NCBI RefSeq assembly: GCF_023167465.1
Contig: NZ_AP025698.1
Span: 1,236,501-1,300,500, forward strand
Length of the DNA: 64,000 nucleotides
Direction: 5' to 3'
Origin: Methanothermobacter tenebrarum
Lineage (GTDB): Archaea; Methanobacteriota; Methanobacteria; Methanobacteriales; DSM-23052
The position numbers and the translations under genes were made by a program. This document shows, piece after piece, positions 35,740-45,596 of this stretch (the first letter of the stretch is position 1; every line of letters starts with the position of its first letter). The notes below the pieces were generated by a model. It had not been told where the DNA came from. It saw only the letters and a list, made by a program, of their open reading frames with translations, and did not search any database.

Positions 35740-37028
35740 TATTTTGCGAAAAAACGCATTAACTTATAGATAACATCAGTTGAGGGGTGAGTTTCTACAA
35801 ATTTTTCGAAATCATAGGTTTTAACGCCCAACTTTAAAAGGAGTGAAAGGTAAGCCACAACATTACGACTTGAAGGGGCTATTGAATAAACCTTCTCTAT
35901 AGTCCCTGTTTCAAGGTCTACCCGGACTTTACCAAGGCCCGTATTATCATCTAGGACCTTCCAGAACGAACCAGGACCTGCAGCCCCTGGCATTTTCCCC
36001 TCAACAGACTTTTCTCCCCTAGCTTTTCCCATTTCAATATAACTTACATCATAGCCTAGTGATATCGCATGTGGAATATAAGTATAGTCCACCCTTTTTT
36101 CTATCCCCGCAGCGTTTAATCCTGCTATGGAACCTTCCATACGCGCGACTGGTGTGGTCCCAATCCCCCCAATAACATCACCTGCAGCATAAATGTTCCG
36201 GCAGGTTGTCTGCATCCTATCATCGACTATGATATTTCCTCTTCTGCCCTTTTTGACAATATCTATTATCTCCGAATTGGGGATCATGCCCGTAGCCAGG
36301 AACGGGAGCCCCTCTAGGTGACCTTTGTCTGTTTCAACAGCCCCTCCTTTTATACTTTTTATCCTAGTGTTTGTATGGATTTCAACATCCCTTAATAGTA
36401 TTCTAGTTATGTAATCCCTTATTTCCCCATCTATATCCTTCAGGAATTCTCCCCTGCATATGATATGGACCCTAGATCCTAGTATTGAGAATATGTTGGC
36501 CACTTCAGCCGCTATCATCCCGCTGCCGATTATAATCAAACTCTCTGGGGTCTCTTCTAGGTTCAGGATGTCCTGGTAGTTTATAGCGTTTTCACTCCCC
36601 TTGATTGGTGGTGTGTATGGTCTTGCGCCTGTTGCTATTATCAGATTATCATAGTCGAGTTTTTCACCCTCTACTTCCACATGTTTATTGTCAGGGACCT
36701 TCGCCTCCCCATATATCACCTCTATACCCGCATCTTTGGTTTCCTTTTCTGTTATCCTTCTTATCCTTGCGATTGTCCTTTTGACACCCTCTGCTATCTT
36801 CTCGTATTCTATCTTGTAATCCAATTCTAGGATGTGGTGTTCATTGAGGGTTTTAGCATCAGATAAAAAGTTTGTTATGTCTCTTAGTCCGCATATGACC
36901 ATGCAGCCTTGGTTTAGGCATGTTCCGCCTAGATGATTCCTTTCTATGATTGTAACATCCTCTTCCAATGATGCTAATTCTAGGGCGGCTGCTCTCCCAG
37001 CCGGACCTCCACCTATAATGATATTCAT
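35736..37028 (-). CDS. Orphan dihydrolipoamide dehydrogenase-like flavoprotein
   Basis: A 430-residue class I pyridine nucleotide-disulfide oxidoreductase. FAD-binding IIGGGPAGRAAALEL at the N-terminus, the redox disulfide GGTCLNQGC (Cys about 37 and 42), NAD-binding IIGSGMIAAEVANI, and the second FAD motif YAAGDVIGG are all present. The C-terminal catalytic dyad is altered: lipoamide dehydrogenase has HPxxxE, here THPSTDVI. The lineage lacks a pyruvate dehydrogenase complex as far as I know, so the disulfide partner is unknown. No lipoyl or glycine-cleavage gene is nearby. Confidence 0.82.
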   Translation of the reverse strand: MNIIIGGGPAGRAAALELASLEEDVTIIERNHLGGTCLNQGCMVICGLRDITNFLSDAKTLNEHHILELDYKIEYEKIAEGVKRTIARIRRITEKETKDAGIEVIYGEAKVPDNKHVEVEGEKLDYDNLIIATGARPYTPPIKGSENAINYQDILNLEETPESLIIIGSGMIAAEVANIFSILGSRVHIICRGEFLKDIDGEIRDYITRILLRDVEIHTNTRIKSIKGGAVETDKGHLEGLPFLATGMIPNSEIIDIVKKGRRGNIIVDDRMQTTCRNIYAAGDVIGGIGTTPVARMEGSIAGLNAAGIEKRVDYTYIPHAISLGYDVSYIEMGKARGEKSVEGKMPGAAGPGSFWKVLDDNTGLGKVRVDLETGTIEKVYSIAPSSRNVVAYLSLLLKLGVKTYDFEKFVETHPSTDVIYKLMRFFAKY

Positions 37029-37060
37029 GGGGTGTGCCCTCCACTGGTATTGTTTAATAA

Positions 37061-37071
37061 CTTTTATAAGT
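37061..37071. promoter_or_regulatory. Shared TATA element between the flavoprotein gene and hypC
   Basis: CTTTTATAAGT sits about midway between the divergent starts: 33-43 bases from the flavoprotein ATG and about 60 from hypC. It could serve both directions. Confidence 0.35.
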
Positions 37072-37128
37072 AAGCTGTTTCAAGTATCATTATAGTGTTA
37101 TCTGTATATATATGGAGAGGGATTAGGA

Positions 37129-37371
37129 ATGTGTATAGCAGCGCCTGCTCAGATAATAGAGATTGACGAGGAAGAGAATAGTGCAGTGGTTGATTTTGGT
37201 GGTGTGAGGCAGAAGGTTAAGCTTGATCTTGTGGAGGATGTTAGAGAGGGTAGATATGTCCTTGTACATTCAGGTTATGCCATCGAGGTTCTGTCTGATC
37301 AGGCTGCGAGGGAGTCTCTGGAAGCATGGGATGAACTGTTGAAGGTTCTTGAAGAGGAGGACCTGGATTAG
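37129..37371 (+). CDS. hypC: Hydrogenase maturation chaperone HypC
   Basis: An 80-residue protein starting MCIAAPAQI, whose Cys2 is the residue that carries the Fe(CN)2CO unit with HypD in [NiFe]-hydrogenase maturation. The rest, with VDFGGVRQKV and VLVHSGYAIEVL, is typical. AGGGATTAGG lies before the ATG. The stop overlaps the convergent trpY stop by 4 bases. No other hyp gene is adjacent. Confidence 0.95.
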   Translation: MCIAAPAQIIEIDEEENSAVVDFGGVRQKVKLDLVEDVREGRYVLVHSGYAIEVLSDQAARESLEAWDELLKVLEEEDLD

Positions 37372-37871
37372 TATATTGAGACTCTCTTCACTCCTTCTAT
37401 TTCTAGGAATTTTTTAAGGAGATCGCCTGGGATAGGTTTTTCTGTTATAATTGTCAGTTTTGGGTTTTCTTCAAGTTCTGGGTCGCTTGCATGTGCTTGT
37501 CTTATACTTATGCCCTTGGAGGCTATTAGGGTTGCTGCTTTTGCTAATATTCCCGGGCTGTTGGCGTTTGCTTCTATTTCAACAACTCCAAATTCGAGGT
37601 TTTTTGCCGTTTCTTTGAGCAGGGCTCCTGCCGGTATTATGTTTTTGAAGATTTCCTTTAGGTCGTTATCTTGGAGTATGACTTGTGTGGTTGCTCTTAT
37701 TGTTCTTCTGTCAACGTTAACGGCTCTTGCAAGGGCCATGTCACTTATTTCCACGTCTCCACAGTATATTTTCCCGTTGGTGTTTACTCGGAATCCGAGT
37801 TCTACGATTTTTTTGGCCACGTTTATTCTTGCAGGGTATTTTTGGAATTTGTGTTTTATTTTCTCCCACAT
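37368..37871 (-). CDS. trpY: TrpY-type tryptophan-responsive repressor with ACT domain
   Basis: A 167-residue regulator, divergent from trpE. The N-terminal part (about 1-75) holds a helix-turn-helix-like region with DMALARAVNVDRRTIRATTQ; the C-terminal part is an ACT domain (VVEIEANANSPGILAKAATL), the likely Trp sensor. In M. thermautotrophicus the gene at this place is TrpY, a Trp-dependent repressor of itself and the trp operon. ATG 37871 has GGTGG five bases upstream; longer TTG/GTG starts are less likely. Confidence 0.88.
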   Translation of the reverse strand: MWEKIKHKFQKYPARINVAKKIVELGFRVNTNGKIYCGDVEISDMALARAVNVDRRTIRATTQVILQDNDLKEIFKNIIPAGALLKETAKNLEFGVVEIEANANSPGILAKAATLIASKGISIRQAHASDPELEENPKLTIITEKPIPGDLLKKFLEIEGVKRVSIY

Positions 37872-37883
37872 CAAAACCACCAA

Positions 37884-37942
37884 TGTACATTATTATACAA
37901 GTAAGATTTAAATAGTACTTTAAAGTATAAGTATTTTGTGCA
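37884..37942. promoter_or_regulatory. trpY-trpE divergent promoter with TRP-box-like sites
   Basis: TGTACA at 37884-37889 matches the TRP box described for TrpY; TATACA at 37894-37899 is 10 bases away, one DNA turn, and TGTGCA at 37937-37942 is a third match with one change. ATTTAAATA (37908-37916) can act as TATA for trpY on the minus strand, and TTTAAAGTATAAG (37920-37932) for trpE. The first box is just upstream of the trpY ribosome site, fitting self-repression. Confidence 0.65.
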
Positions 37943-37964
37943 TAGACAACAAGGAGCAATAACC

Positions 37965-38000
37965 ATGCAAGGAAGTGAATACTTTTGGAAAAACCCCTAA
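37965..38000 (+). CDS. Possible 11-residue leader reading frame overlapping the trpE start
   Basis: ATG 37965 has the best ribosome site here: AAGGAG at 37951-37956, eight bases upstream. It reads MQGSEYFWKNP then TAA, in a different frame from trpE, whose only possible in-frame start is GTG 37975 (no properly spaced site of its own). The peptide has one Trp codon. Either trpE is reached by coupling from this frame, or a base is lost in the A5 or C4 run and trpE starts at this ATG. Confidence 0.4.
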   Translation: MQGSEYFWKNP

Positions 38001-39330
38001 GGCATTCAAACTCGACCTAAAAGACCCATTCAAATTATTCAAACAATTATACCACAACAATGATTCTGTTTTTCTCCTGGAATCAATGGAAAGCGACACA
38101 GGACTCTCAAGGTATTCTTTCATAGGCTTCGACCCCATATTAACCATCAGGGCAAAATCAAACATCCTCGAAATAGAAACAAAAGACACAAAAGAAAAAA
38201 TACACACCAAAAACCCATTTAACATCATAAAAAATTTCCTGAAAAAAGAAAACAAATCCAAAGGCTTCGCAGGCGGACTAGTAGGATACATCTCATACGA
38301 ATCTGCAAGATTCTTCGACAAAATCCCAATAAAACCCCCAGACTTCCCAGACTTCGAATTCGGCCTATTTCTCGATGGAATAAAATTCAACCACCTCACA
38401 GGCAAATGCACCTACATAACACTCACAGAAAACCGACTAGATCACATAAAAGAAGCCTCAAAGGACAACCCCCAAGACCATGAAAAACTCTCCTTCAAAT
38501 ACAAAGGAAGAATCTTTTCCAAAGACCAATACGAGGGAATGGTCCTAGAAACAAAAGAGAGGATAAACAAAGGAGAAATATTCCAAGCAGTAATATCAAA
38601 CGCCCACAAATACAAGATAAAAGGCAACAAACTCCACTTCTACGAAGCCCTGCGAAAAGTTAACCCCTCACCATACATGTACCACCTCAAACTAGGTGAA
38701 AGGGAAATCATAGGCTCCAGCCCAGAAATGCTCGTAAGAGTCGAAAAAAGGAACGTTGAAACATTTCCCATCGCAGGAACGCGCCCAAGAGGATCCAATG
38801 AAAAAGAAGACAAGAAAATCGCAGCCGAACTCTTATCAGACGAAAAAGAACTAGCAGAACACCTAATGCTAGTAGACCTTGCAAGAAACGACATAGGAAG
38901 AATCAGCAAATATGGTTCAGTCAAAGTCAAAGAATACATGAGCATAAAAAAATTCTCACACGTACAACACATCCTCTCCCATGTAAAAGGAGAGCTCAGA
39001 GAGGATAAAACAGCAATCGACGCACTATCATCATTATTCCCCGCGGGGACGGTTACAGGAGCCCCCAAAATACGTGCAATGGAGATAATAGATGAAATAG
39101 AAGGCATACCAAGAGGCGCATACGCAGGAGCCCTAGGATACCTCTCATTAAACGGAAATGCCGACTTTGCAATAACAATAAGATCCCTCATAACCCAAGG
39201 AACCCAAGGCAAAATACAAGCCGGCGCAGGCATAGTATACGACTCAATACCAGAAAAAGAATTCCTAGAATGCGAAAACAAGGCAAAAGCACTCCTATAT
39301 TCACTCAAAATAGCGGGTGAAAAAAGATGA
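37975..39330 (+). CDS. trpE: Anthranilate synthase component I
   Basis: Converts chorismate to anthranilate with TrpG supplying ammonia. The 451 residues have the Trp-feedback region with LLESMES (about 37-43), and the catalytic C-terminal half with PSPYMYHL, IIGSSPEMLV, TFPIAGTRPRG, DLARNDIGR and LFPAGTVTGAPK. The start is GTG 37975, which lies inside the short leader frame. It is first in the seven-gene trp operon. Confidence 0.95.
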   Translation: MNTFGKTPKAFKLDLKDPFKLFKQLYHNNDSVFLLESMESDTGLSRYSFIGFDPILTIRAKSNILEIETKDTKEKIHTKNPFNIIKNFLKKENKSKGFAGGLVGYISYESARFFDKIPIKPPDFPDFEFGLFLDGIKFNHLTGKCTYITLTENRLDHIKEASKDNPQDHEKLSFKYKGRIFSKDQYEGMVLETKERINKGEIFQAVISNAHKYKIKGNKLHFYEALRKVNPSPYMYHLKLGEREIIGSSPEMLVRVEKRNVETFPIAGTRPRGSNEKEDKKIAAELLSDEKELAEHLMLVDLARNDIGRISKYGSVKVKEYMSIKKFSHVQHILSHVKGELREDKTAIDALSSLFPAGTVTGAPKIRAMEIIDEIEGIPRGAYAGALGYLSLNGNADFAITIRSLITQGTQGKIQAGAGIVYDSIPEKEFLECENKAKALLYSLKIAGEKR

Positions 39331-39914
39331 TACTCCTAATCGACAACTATGACTCCTTCACATACAACCTCCACCAACTCATCGGAGAAATCATGAAAGA
39401 AAAAAACATGAACCAAACCCTCAAAGTACTGAGAAACGACGATAAAAAGCTCCTAAACCTCGATAGGTCAAAAATCGAAAGTATAATAATATCACCAGGA
39501 CCAGGCACCCCCCTAAACAAGAAAGATTTCGGATACTGCCATGAAATAATCAAAAAATTCAAAAACAAACCAATACTAGGTGTCTGCCTTGGCCACCAAG
39601 GAATATACACAGCATTCGGCGGCAAACTATGCTACATAGAGCCCACACACGGAAAAGTAACAACAATATTCCACAATAGCAACCACATCTTCAAAAATAT
39701 CCCAAACCCCATCAAAGCCACACGCTACCATTCAATCGCATGCGACTCATTCCAAATACCAGAAGAAATCGAAATAATAGCATGGTCCGCAGACGGGATC
39801 ATCATGGCAATAAAACATAGAAAATATCCAATCTACGGCTTACAATTCCACCCAGAATCCATAGGAACAGCCTATGGAAAGGCAATACTCAAAAACTTCC
39901 TCCTAAACAGGTGA
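39327..39914 (+). CDS. trpG: Anthranilate synthase component II (glutamine amidotransferase)
   Basis: A 195-residue class I amidotransferase: NYDSFTYNL at the start, the nucleophile Cys in GVCLGHQGI (about residue 86) and the His-Glu dyad in LQFHPES (about 176-182). Its ATG overlaps the trpE stop as ATGA. Confidence 0.95.
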   Translation: MILLIDNYDSFTYNLHQLIGEIMKEKNMNQTLKVLRNDDKKLLNLDRSKIESIIISPGPGTPLNKKDFGYCHEIIKKFKNKPILGVCLGHQGIYTAFGGKLCYIEPTHGKVTTIFHNSNHIFKNIPNPIKATRYHSIACDSFQIPEEIEIIAWSADGIIMAIKHRKYPIYGLQFHPESIGTAYGKAILKNFLLNR

Positions 39915-39922
39915 ATCCCAAA

Positions 39923-40720
39923 ATGATACTAGAGAAAATAATCACAGAAAAAAAGAAAGAAATCTCCAAAATCAAAAACAAGGAACCAATCAATGACTTA
40001 AAGGATAAAATAAGTACAAAGAACCCCCCAGAGGATCTTAAAAAGGCGCTCAATAGAGGATTTTCCATCATATGCGAATATAAGAGGGCTTCACCCTCAA
40101 CAGGACCCATATCATCAAAAAAATTAGAAGAAAGTGTAAAATCGTTCGAAAGTGGGGGTGCAAGTGCCATATCAATTTTAACGGAAAAAAGATTCTTCAA
40201 TGGAGACATTAAACACCTTGAAAGGGCAGAATCAATAACAGACATTCCAATCCTGATGAAAGACTTCATAATAGACGAATACCAGATATTCCAAGCAAGA
40301 GCCTATGGAGCAAGCTCAATACTCCTAATAGCCAGCATATGCCCCAACCTAGAAGCATTTATACAACTATCCAAGAGCCTACACATGGAACCCCTCATAG
40401 AATGTGGAAATTCCCTAGAAATCTGCAAAGCCCTTGAAAACGGGGCAGAAATAATAGGGATAAACAACCGGAACCTAAACAACTTTACCATCAACCTGAA
40501 CAGGACCAAGGCATTCGCACCCCTCATCCCCAAAGAAAAGATCCTAGTATCAGAAAGTGGAGTGAAAGAACCAGAAGATGTTAAAATACTCCGCGAATAT
40601 GGTGCAGACGCAATTCTAATAGGAACAGGAGTCATGAAATCAAAAAACCCAGCAGATTTTATAAAAGACCTTTTAATTGCAGGAACCATCACCCCCAAGG
40701 GAGGACCCCGAATTGAATAA
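39923..40720 (+). CDS. trpC: Indole-3-glycerol-phosphate synthase
   Basis: A 265-residue TIM-barrel enzyme with the motifs CEYKRASPSTGP, LMKDFIIDEYQI, EIIGINNRNL and VSESGV, and the phosphate site AILIGTGVM. It ring-closes the phosphoribulosyl anthranilate. ATG 39923 is preceded by AGGTGA eight bases upstream, which overlaps the trpG stop; the GTG at 39911 is an unlikely alternative. Confidence 0.95.
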   Translation: MILEKIITEKKKEISKIKNKEPINDLKDKISTKNPPEDLKKALNRGFSIICEYKRASPSTGPISSKKLEESVKSFESGGASAISILTEKRFFNGDIKHLERAESITDIPILMKDFIIDEYQIFQARAYGASSILLIASICPNLEAFIQLSKSLHMEPLIECGNSLEICKALENGAEIIGINNRNLNNFTINLNRTKAFAPLIPKEKILVSESGVKEPEDVKILREYGADAILIGTGVMKSKNPADFIKDLLIAGTITPKGGPRIE

Positions 40721-41375
40721 GATCAAAATCTGCGGTATAACAAACAGAGAAGACCTCAAACTAATCACCGACAAAGTGGATTACATAGGATTCATAAACG
40801 TTAAAAGATCACCCCGCTATCTCCCACTAACCAAGATCATGAAATTGGCAACCGACAAGAAAAAAGCCGTCCTCGTATTAGAACCAAAAAACCCAGAAGA
40901 AGTCACAGAAAAGGTTGAAAAAACAAACATATCCAATATTCAACTCCACTCCCTCAACCCATCACAAATAAAAAAACTAAAAATTCAACTCCCAAAAAAC
41001 GTGCTACTCATAAAAGCTGTTGGAATCCCAGACACACTAACCCCAAAGAAAAAAAAGGAAATAAAATCCTTCACCAGAGTCTCAGACGCCATACTATTCG
41101 ATTATGAACTCCAAGGGAAAACAGGAGGAACAGGAAAACAAATACCAATAGATATAGCATGCCAAGCAGCAAATATCGCCACACATACAAAAAAGAGTAT
41201 AAAACTTTTTCTCGCCGGTGGGATGAACCTCCAAAGCCTAAAGGAAAATTACAAGCTTATAGATTCCCATTTCGATGTTGTGGATTTTAATTCATCCCTC
41301 GAAAAATCACCAGGGATAAAAGATCCAAGTAAAATCAAGGAATTGCTAGATTACGTGGACAAGGTGATCAGATGA
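40713..41375 (+). CDS. trpF: Phosphoribosylanthranilate isomerase
   Basis: A 220-residue TIM-barrel enzyme. KICGITNREDL near the start, IQLHSLNP, and AGGMNLQSL with VDFNSSLEKSPGIKD near the end are the expected motifs. The start is TTG 40713, with GGAGG about seven bases upstream inside the trpC 3' end, giving an 8-base overlap. A longer reading frame to 40677 is not supported. Confidence 0.92.
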   Translation: MNKIKICGITNREDLKLITDKVDYIGFINVKRSPRYLPLTKIMKLATDKKKAVLVLEPKNPEEVTEKVEKTNISNIQLHSLNPSQIKKLKIQLPKNVLLIKAVGIPDTLTPKKKKEIKSFTRVSDAILFDYELQGKTGGTGKQIPIDIACQAANIATHTKKSIKLFLAGGMNLQSLKENYKLIDSHFDVVDFNSSLEKSPGIKDPSKIKELLDYVDKVIR

Positions 41376-42550
41376 TAAAAGACGGCAAATTCGGCAAATA
41401 TGGTGGAATATTCGTACCAGAACTCCTAATACCAGCATTAGAAGAACTAGAATCAGCATTCTTCAAATACAAAGATCATAATAGATTCAACAAAGAACTC
41501 GACTATTACCTGCGAGAATTTGCAGGAAGACCAACCCCATTATACTTCGCATCAAACCTCTCCAAAAAACTAGGATGCAAAATATACCTCAAAAGGGAAG
41601 ACCTACTCCACACAGGAGCCCACAAAATAAACAACACACTAGGACAAGGACTTTTAGCAAAATATATGGGTAAAAAAAGGTTAATAGCTGAAACAGGGGC
41701 TGGACAACATGGCATAGCAACAGCAGCAGTTGGTGCGATGCTAAAAATGCCAGTAGACGTTTACATGGGAGCAGAGGACATAGAACGCCAAAAACTCAAC
41801 GTATTCCGAATGGAAATTTCAGGAGCCAGGGTCATACCAGTAGATACAGGATCAAAAACATTAAAAGACGCCATCAACCAGGCAATGCGAGACTGGATAA
41901 GCAACATAGAAGACACACACTACCTAATAGGCTCCACAGTAGGCCCCCACCCCTATCCCACAATGGTAAAACACTTCCAGAGCATAATCGGAGACGAAAC
42001 CAGACAACAGATACTGGAAAAAGAAGGAGAACTGCCAGATGTTATCATGGCCTGCGTAGGTGGTGGTAGCAATTCCATAGGGATATTCTCCGCATTCATA
42101 GAAGACAATGTAGAACTCATAGGAGTCGAAGGAGGCGGAACCGGCCTAGAAACGGGCGAACATGGAGCCACACTCTGCAAAGGCACCAAAGGAATACTAC
42201 ACGGTTCACTATCCAAAGTACTACAAGATGAAGATGGCCAAATAAAGGAAGCACATTCAGTATCAGCCGGACTAGACTATCCAGGGGTTGGACCGGAACA
42301 CTCACACCTCAAAGAGATTGGAAGGGCACAATACGTGGCTATAACAGACCACGAAGCTCTAAGAGGTTTCCAATTACTCTCAAAATATGAGGGTATCATG
42401 CCAGCCCTTGAAAGCGCCCACGCAATAGCCTACATGGAAAAATATGCTAAAAAACCTGAAAACAAGGGTAAAACAATCATAGTGAATCTCTCAGGTCGTG
42501 GGGACAAGGACATGTTTCTAGCAGCTAAACTACTAGGAGTGAGACCATGA
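41372..42550 (+). CDS. trpB: Tryptophan synthase beta chain
   Basis: PLP enzyme that joins indole and serine. The 392 residues start with FGKYGGIFVPELLIPALEELE and hold the PLP lysine in HTGAHKINNTLGQ (about residue 84), the catalytic loop ETGAGQHG, and the phosphate-binding GGGSNSIG. It is the TrpB1 type that pairs with TrpA. The ATG overlaps the trpF stop. Confidence 0.97.
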   Translation: MIKDGKFGKYGGIFVPELLIPALEELESAFFKYKDHNRFNKELDYYLREFAGRPTPLYFASNLSKKLGCKIYLKREDLLHTGAHKINNTLGQGLLAKYMGKKRLIAETGAGQHGIATAAVGAMLKMPVDVYMGAEDIERQKLNVFRMEISGARVIPVDTGSKTLKDAINQAMRDWISNIEDTHYLIGSTVGPHPYPTMVKHFQSIIGDETRQQILEKEGELPDVIMACVGGGSNSIGIFSAFIEDNVELIGVEGGGTGLETGEHGATLCKGTKGILHGSLSKVLQDEDGQIKEAHSVSAGLDYPGVGPEHSHLKEIGRAQYVAITDHEALRGFQLLSKYEGIMPALESAHAIAYMEKYAKKPENKGKTIIVNLSGRGDKDMFLAAKLLGVRP

Positions 42551-43353
42551 AAACATACCATGAAATGTTCACAGACCTTAAAATGAGAAAAGAAGCTGCA
42601 CTCATGCCATTCATTGTAATAGGAGATCCAGATTTCAAAACCTCGCTAGAAATAGCAAAAACCCTAATCAACAATGGCGCAGATGCGCTCGAAATAGGAT
42701 TCCCATTCTCAGACCCAATAGCAGACGGTGCAACAATACAGGAAGCAGACACAAGAGCCCTGAAAAATGGAATAACAGTAGACAAATGCTTCAAATTTCT
42801 AAGAAAATTGAGAAAATTCACACCAATACCCATAGGATTACTCGTTTATTACAATCTCATCTACCAACGTGGCGTGGAAAAATTCTACAAAGATACAATG
42901 AAAGCCGGTGTCAACAGTATACTAATCGCAGACCTACCCCCAGAAGAAGCAGAAGAAGCCCTCAAAGCCTCAAAAAAATATAACATTGATCAAATATTCA
43001 TCATAGCCCCCACCACCTCCAATAAAAGACTGAAGATGATCTCAAAACACGCATCAGGATTCCACTACCTCGTATCAGTCATGGGAGTCACAGGCGCGAG
43101 AAAAGAAGTTAAAAAAAGCACCCTCACCTTCATAAAAAGGGTTAAAGAAAATGGGAAACTCCCAGTAATGGTGGGCTTCGGAATCTCCAAACCATCACAT
43201 ATAAAAGAAATAACCAAGGCGGGGGCCGATGGGGCCATCGTAGGAAGCGCGATAATAGATATAATAGCGAAAAACTTGGACAAACGGGAAAAAATCCTCG
43301 AAGAAATCGCAAGATTCACCAAGAAGATGAAAAAAGCCACAAGGAGGCCATAG
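42547..43353 (+). CDS. trpA: Tryptophan synthase alpha chain
   Basis: Cleaves indole-3-glycerol phosphate. The 268 residues carry FIVIGDPD, LEIGFPFSDPIADG (catalytic Glu about residue 49, Asp about 60), IADLPPEE and VMVGFGISKPSH. The ATG overlaps the trpB stop as ATGA. Confidence 0.97.
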   Translation: MKTYHEMFTDLKMRKEAALMPFIVIGDPDFKTSLEIAKTLINNGADALEIGFPFSDPIADGATIQEADTRALKNGITVDKCFKFLRKLRKFTPIPIGLLVYYNLIYQRGVEKFYKDTMKAGVNSILIADLPPEEAEEALKASKKYNIDQIFIIAPTTSNKRLKMISKHASGFHYLVSVMGVTGARKEVKKSTLTFIKRVKENGKLPVMVGFGISKPSHIKEITKAGADGAIVGSAIIDIIAKNLDKREKILEEIARFTKKMKKATRRP

Positions 43354-44482
<1,129 letters not shown>

Positions 44483-44650
44483 CCCAACCTTCACTTATAA
44501 ATGCTCAAATCAGATCCTCCAATAGGAACTGTAAGCCCATAATATTATATACTCCAATAAACCTTACCCTTCCGGGAATCCCATCCTAGATGATGACTGG
44601 ATCCATAGACATTATAGAGGTACTGGTTTCCCCCATATAAATATTTTTTA

Positions 44651-45217
44651 CTATGAATCTGAAATGCGTTGATGGAATACTAATAGTCTTTTCATCTCAT
44701 TTAGGGCTTCTTTAAAGTTTACATTTTGGATTATGGATAGTGTGCATCCTACCATGACAGAGGATATCATCATTGACATCCTTAACATTTCCATGTGCTC
44801 AGTTAAGGTTTGGATTGTATCCCTTATCCTCTGTTTTGGGTCATGCTTTCTTCTGAGTAGTATAAGTTCTGGGGGTGATTCTATCAATATTATCAGGGAA
44901 GGTTTTATTATTTTGATGGGTAGTGATAATATGTAGCCTATAGGTGATTGGTCAAGGCCATGCAAGTCTACTAGGGCTTTTCTTTGCTCTTTTATTTGGA
45001 GTGCTGCCTCTTCCCATACTTGGTATTGTGTTCGTATGGGGAGTGAAAATAGTTCATCTTCTGTCTCTGCGAGGCTTTTTTCCCTTGCGATCTCTAACAT
45101 GAGGTCTCCATAGTTTATATGGGGATAATCCACTTTCTTTGATAATTTTTTACACAGGCTGGTTTTACCCACGCCCGGTACTCCGACCACGCTTATAAGA
45201 TCCTTTTTCCTTGGCAT
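44651..45217 (-). CDS. Archaeal-type adenylate kinase-like protein
   Basis: A 188-residue P-loop kinase: VVGVPGVGKTSL at the start (about 10-21), INYGDLMLEIAREKSL, ALVDLHGLDQSPIGYILSLP and LLRRKHDPKQRIRD, which match the archaeal AdkA layout more than bacterial Adk. It probably balances ATP, ADP and AMP, though the PPGY-type substrate signature differs enough to leave room for another nucleoside phosphate. Its start abuts the stop of the MIP18-like gene. Confidence 0.75.
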   Translation of the reverse strand: MPRKKDLISVVGVPGVGKTSLCKKLSKKVDYPHINYGDLMLEIAREKSLAETEDELFSLPIRTQYQVWEEAALQIKEQRKALVDLHGLDQSPIGYILSLPIKIIKPSLIILIESPPELILLRRKHDPKQRIRDTIQTLTEHMEMLRMSMMISSVMVGCTLSIIQNVNFKEALNEMKRLLVFHQRISDS

Positions 45218-45514
45218 TTATAACTTGTTTACCATTTCTGTGATAGCATCTGCCATTAGATGTCCTGCTATGATGATTTCAGCCCTGTCGATTCCTTCAA
45301 CCTGTTCCACCATGTTCTTCGCATCCATGGCCATCCTAGCCGCGCTCATGCAACCGGGATTGGTTGGTCTTATTGTTATCTTAGCTATTGTCTGGTCTCT
45401 CTGTTCTATTTCGATGTTTTCGACCAGTCCCATGTCCATTATACTTATACCCATATGTGGATCTGAGACCTTTGCCAAAGCTTCCTCTATTTTCTTCACA
45501 AGATCATCTGCCAT
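45218..45514 (-). CDS. MIP18/DUF59 family iron-sulfur assembly protein
   Basis: A 98-residue single DUF59 domain with KVSDPHMGISIMDMGLVENI and the conserved Cys in PTNPGCMSAARMA. Related SufT/MIP18 proteins help build or insert Fe-S clusters. ATG 45514 has GAGGT seven bases upstream; the upstream 20 in-frame residues are not needed. It is directly followed by the adenylate kinase-like gene. Confidence 0.85.
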   Translation of the reverse strand: MADDLVKKIEEALAKVSDPHMGISIMDMGLVENIEIEQRDQTIAKITIRPTNPGCMSAARMAMDAKNMVEQVEGIDRAEIIIAGHLMADAITEMVNKL

Positions 45515-45596
45515 TATATTACCTCTGATTATGATTTGATGATGGGGGGGTTTGATTTTTCTAATCTTTATCATAGTTTAGCATTTAAATAGTTTA

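Noticed and set aside
37920..37964. Bacterial-type trp attenuator (terminator/antiterminator hairpins)
   Set aside because: The leader is too short and AT-rich for alternative hairpins; only the overlapping short frame is notable.
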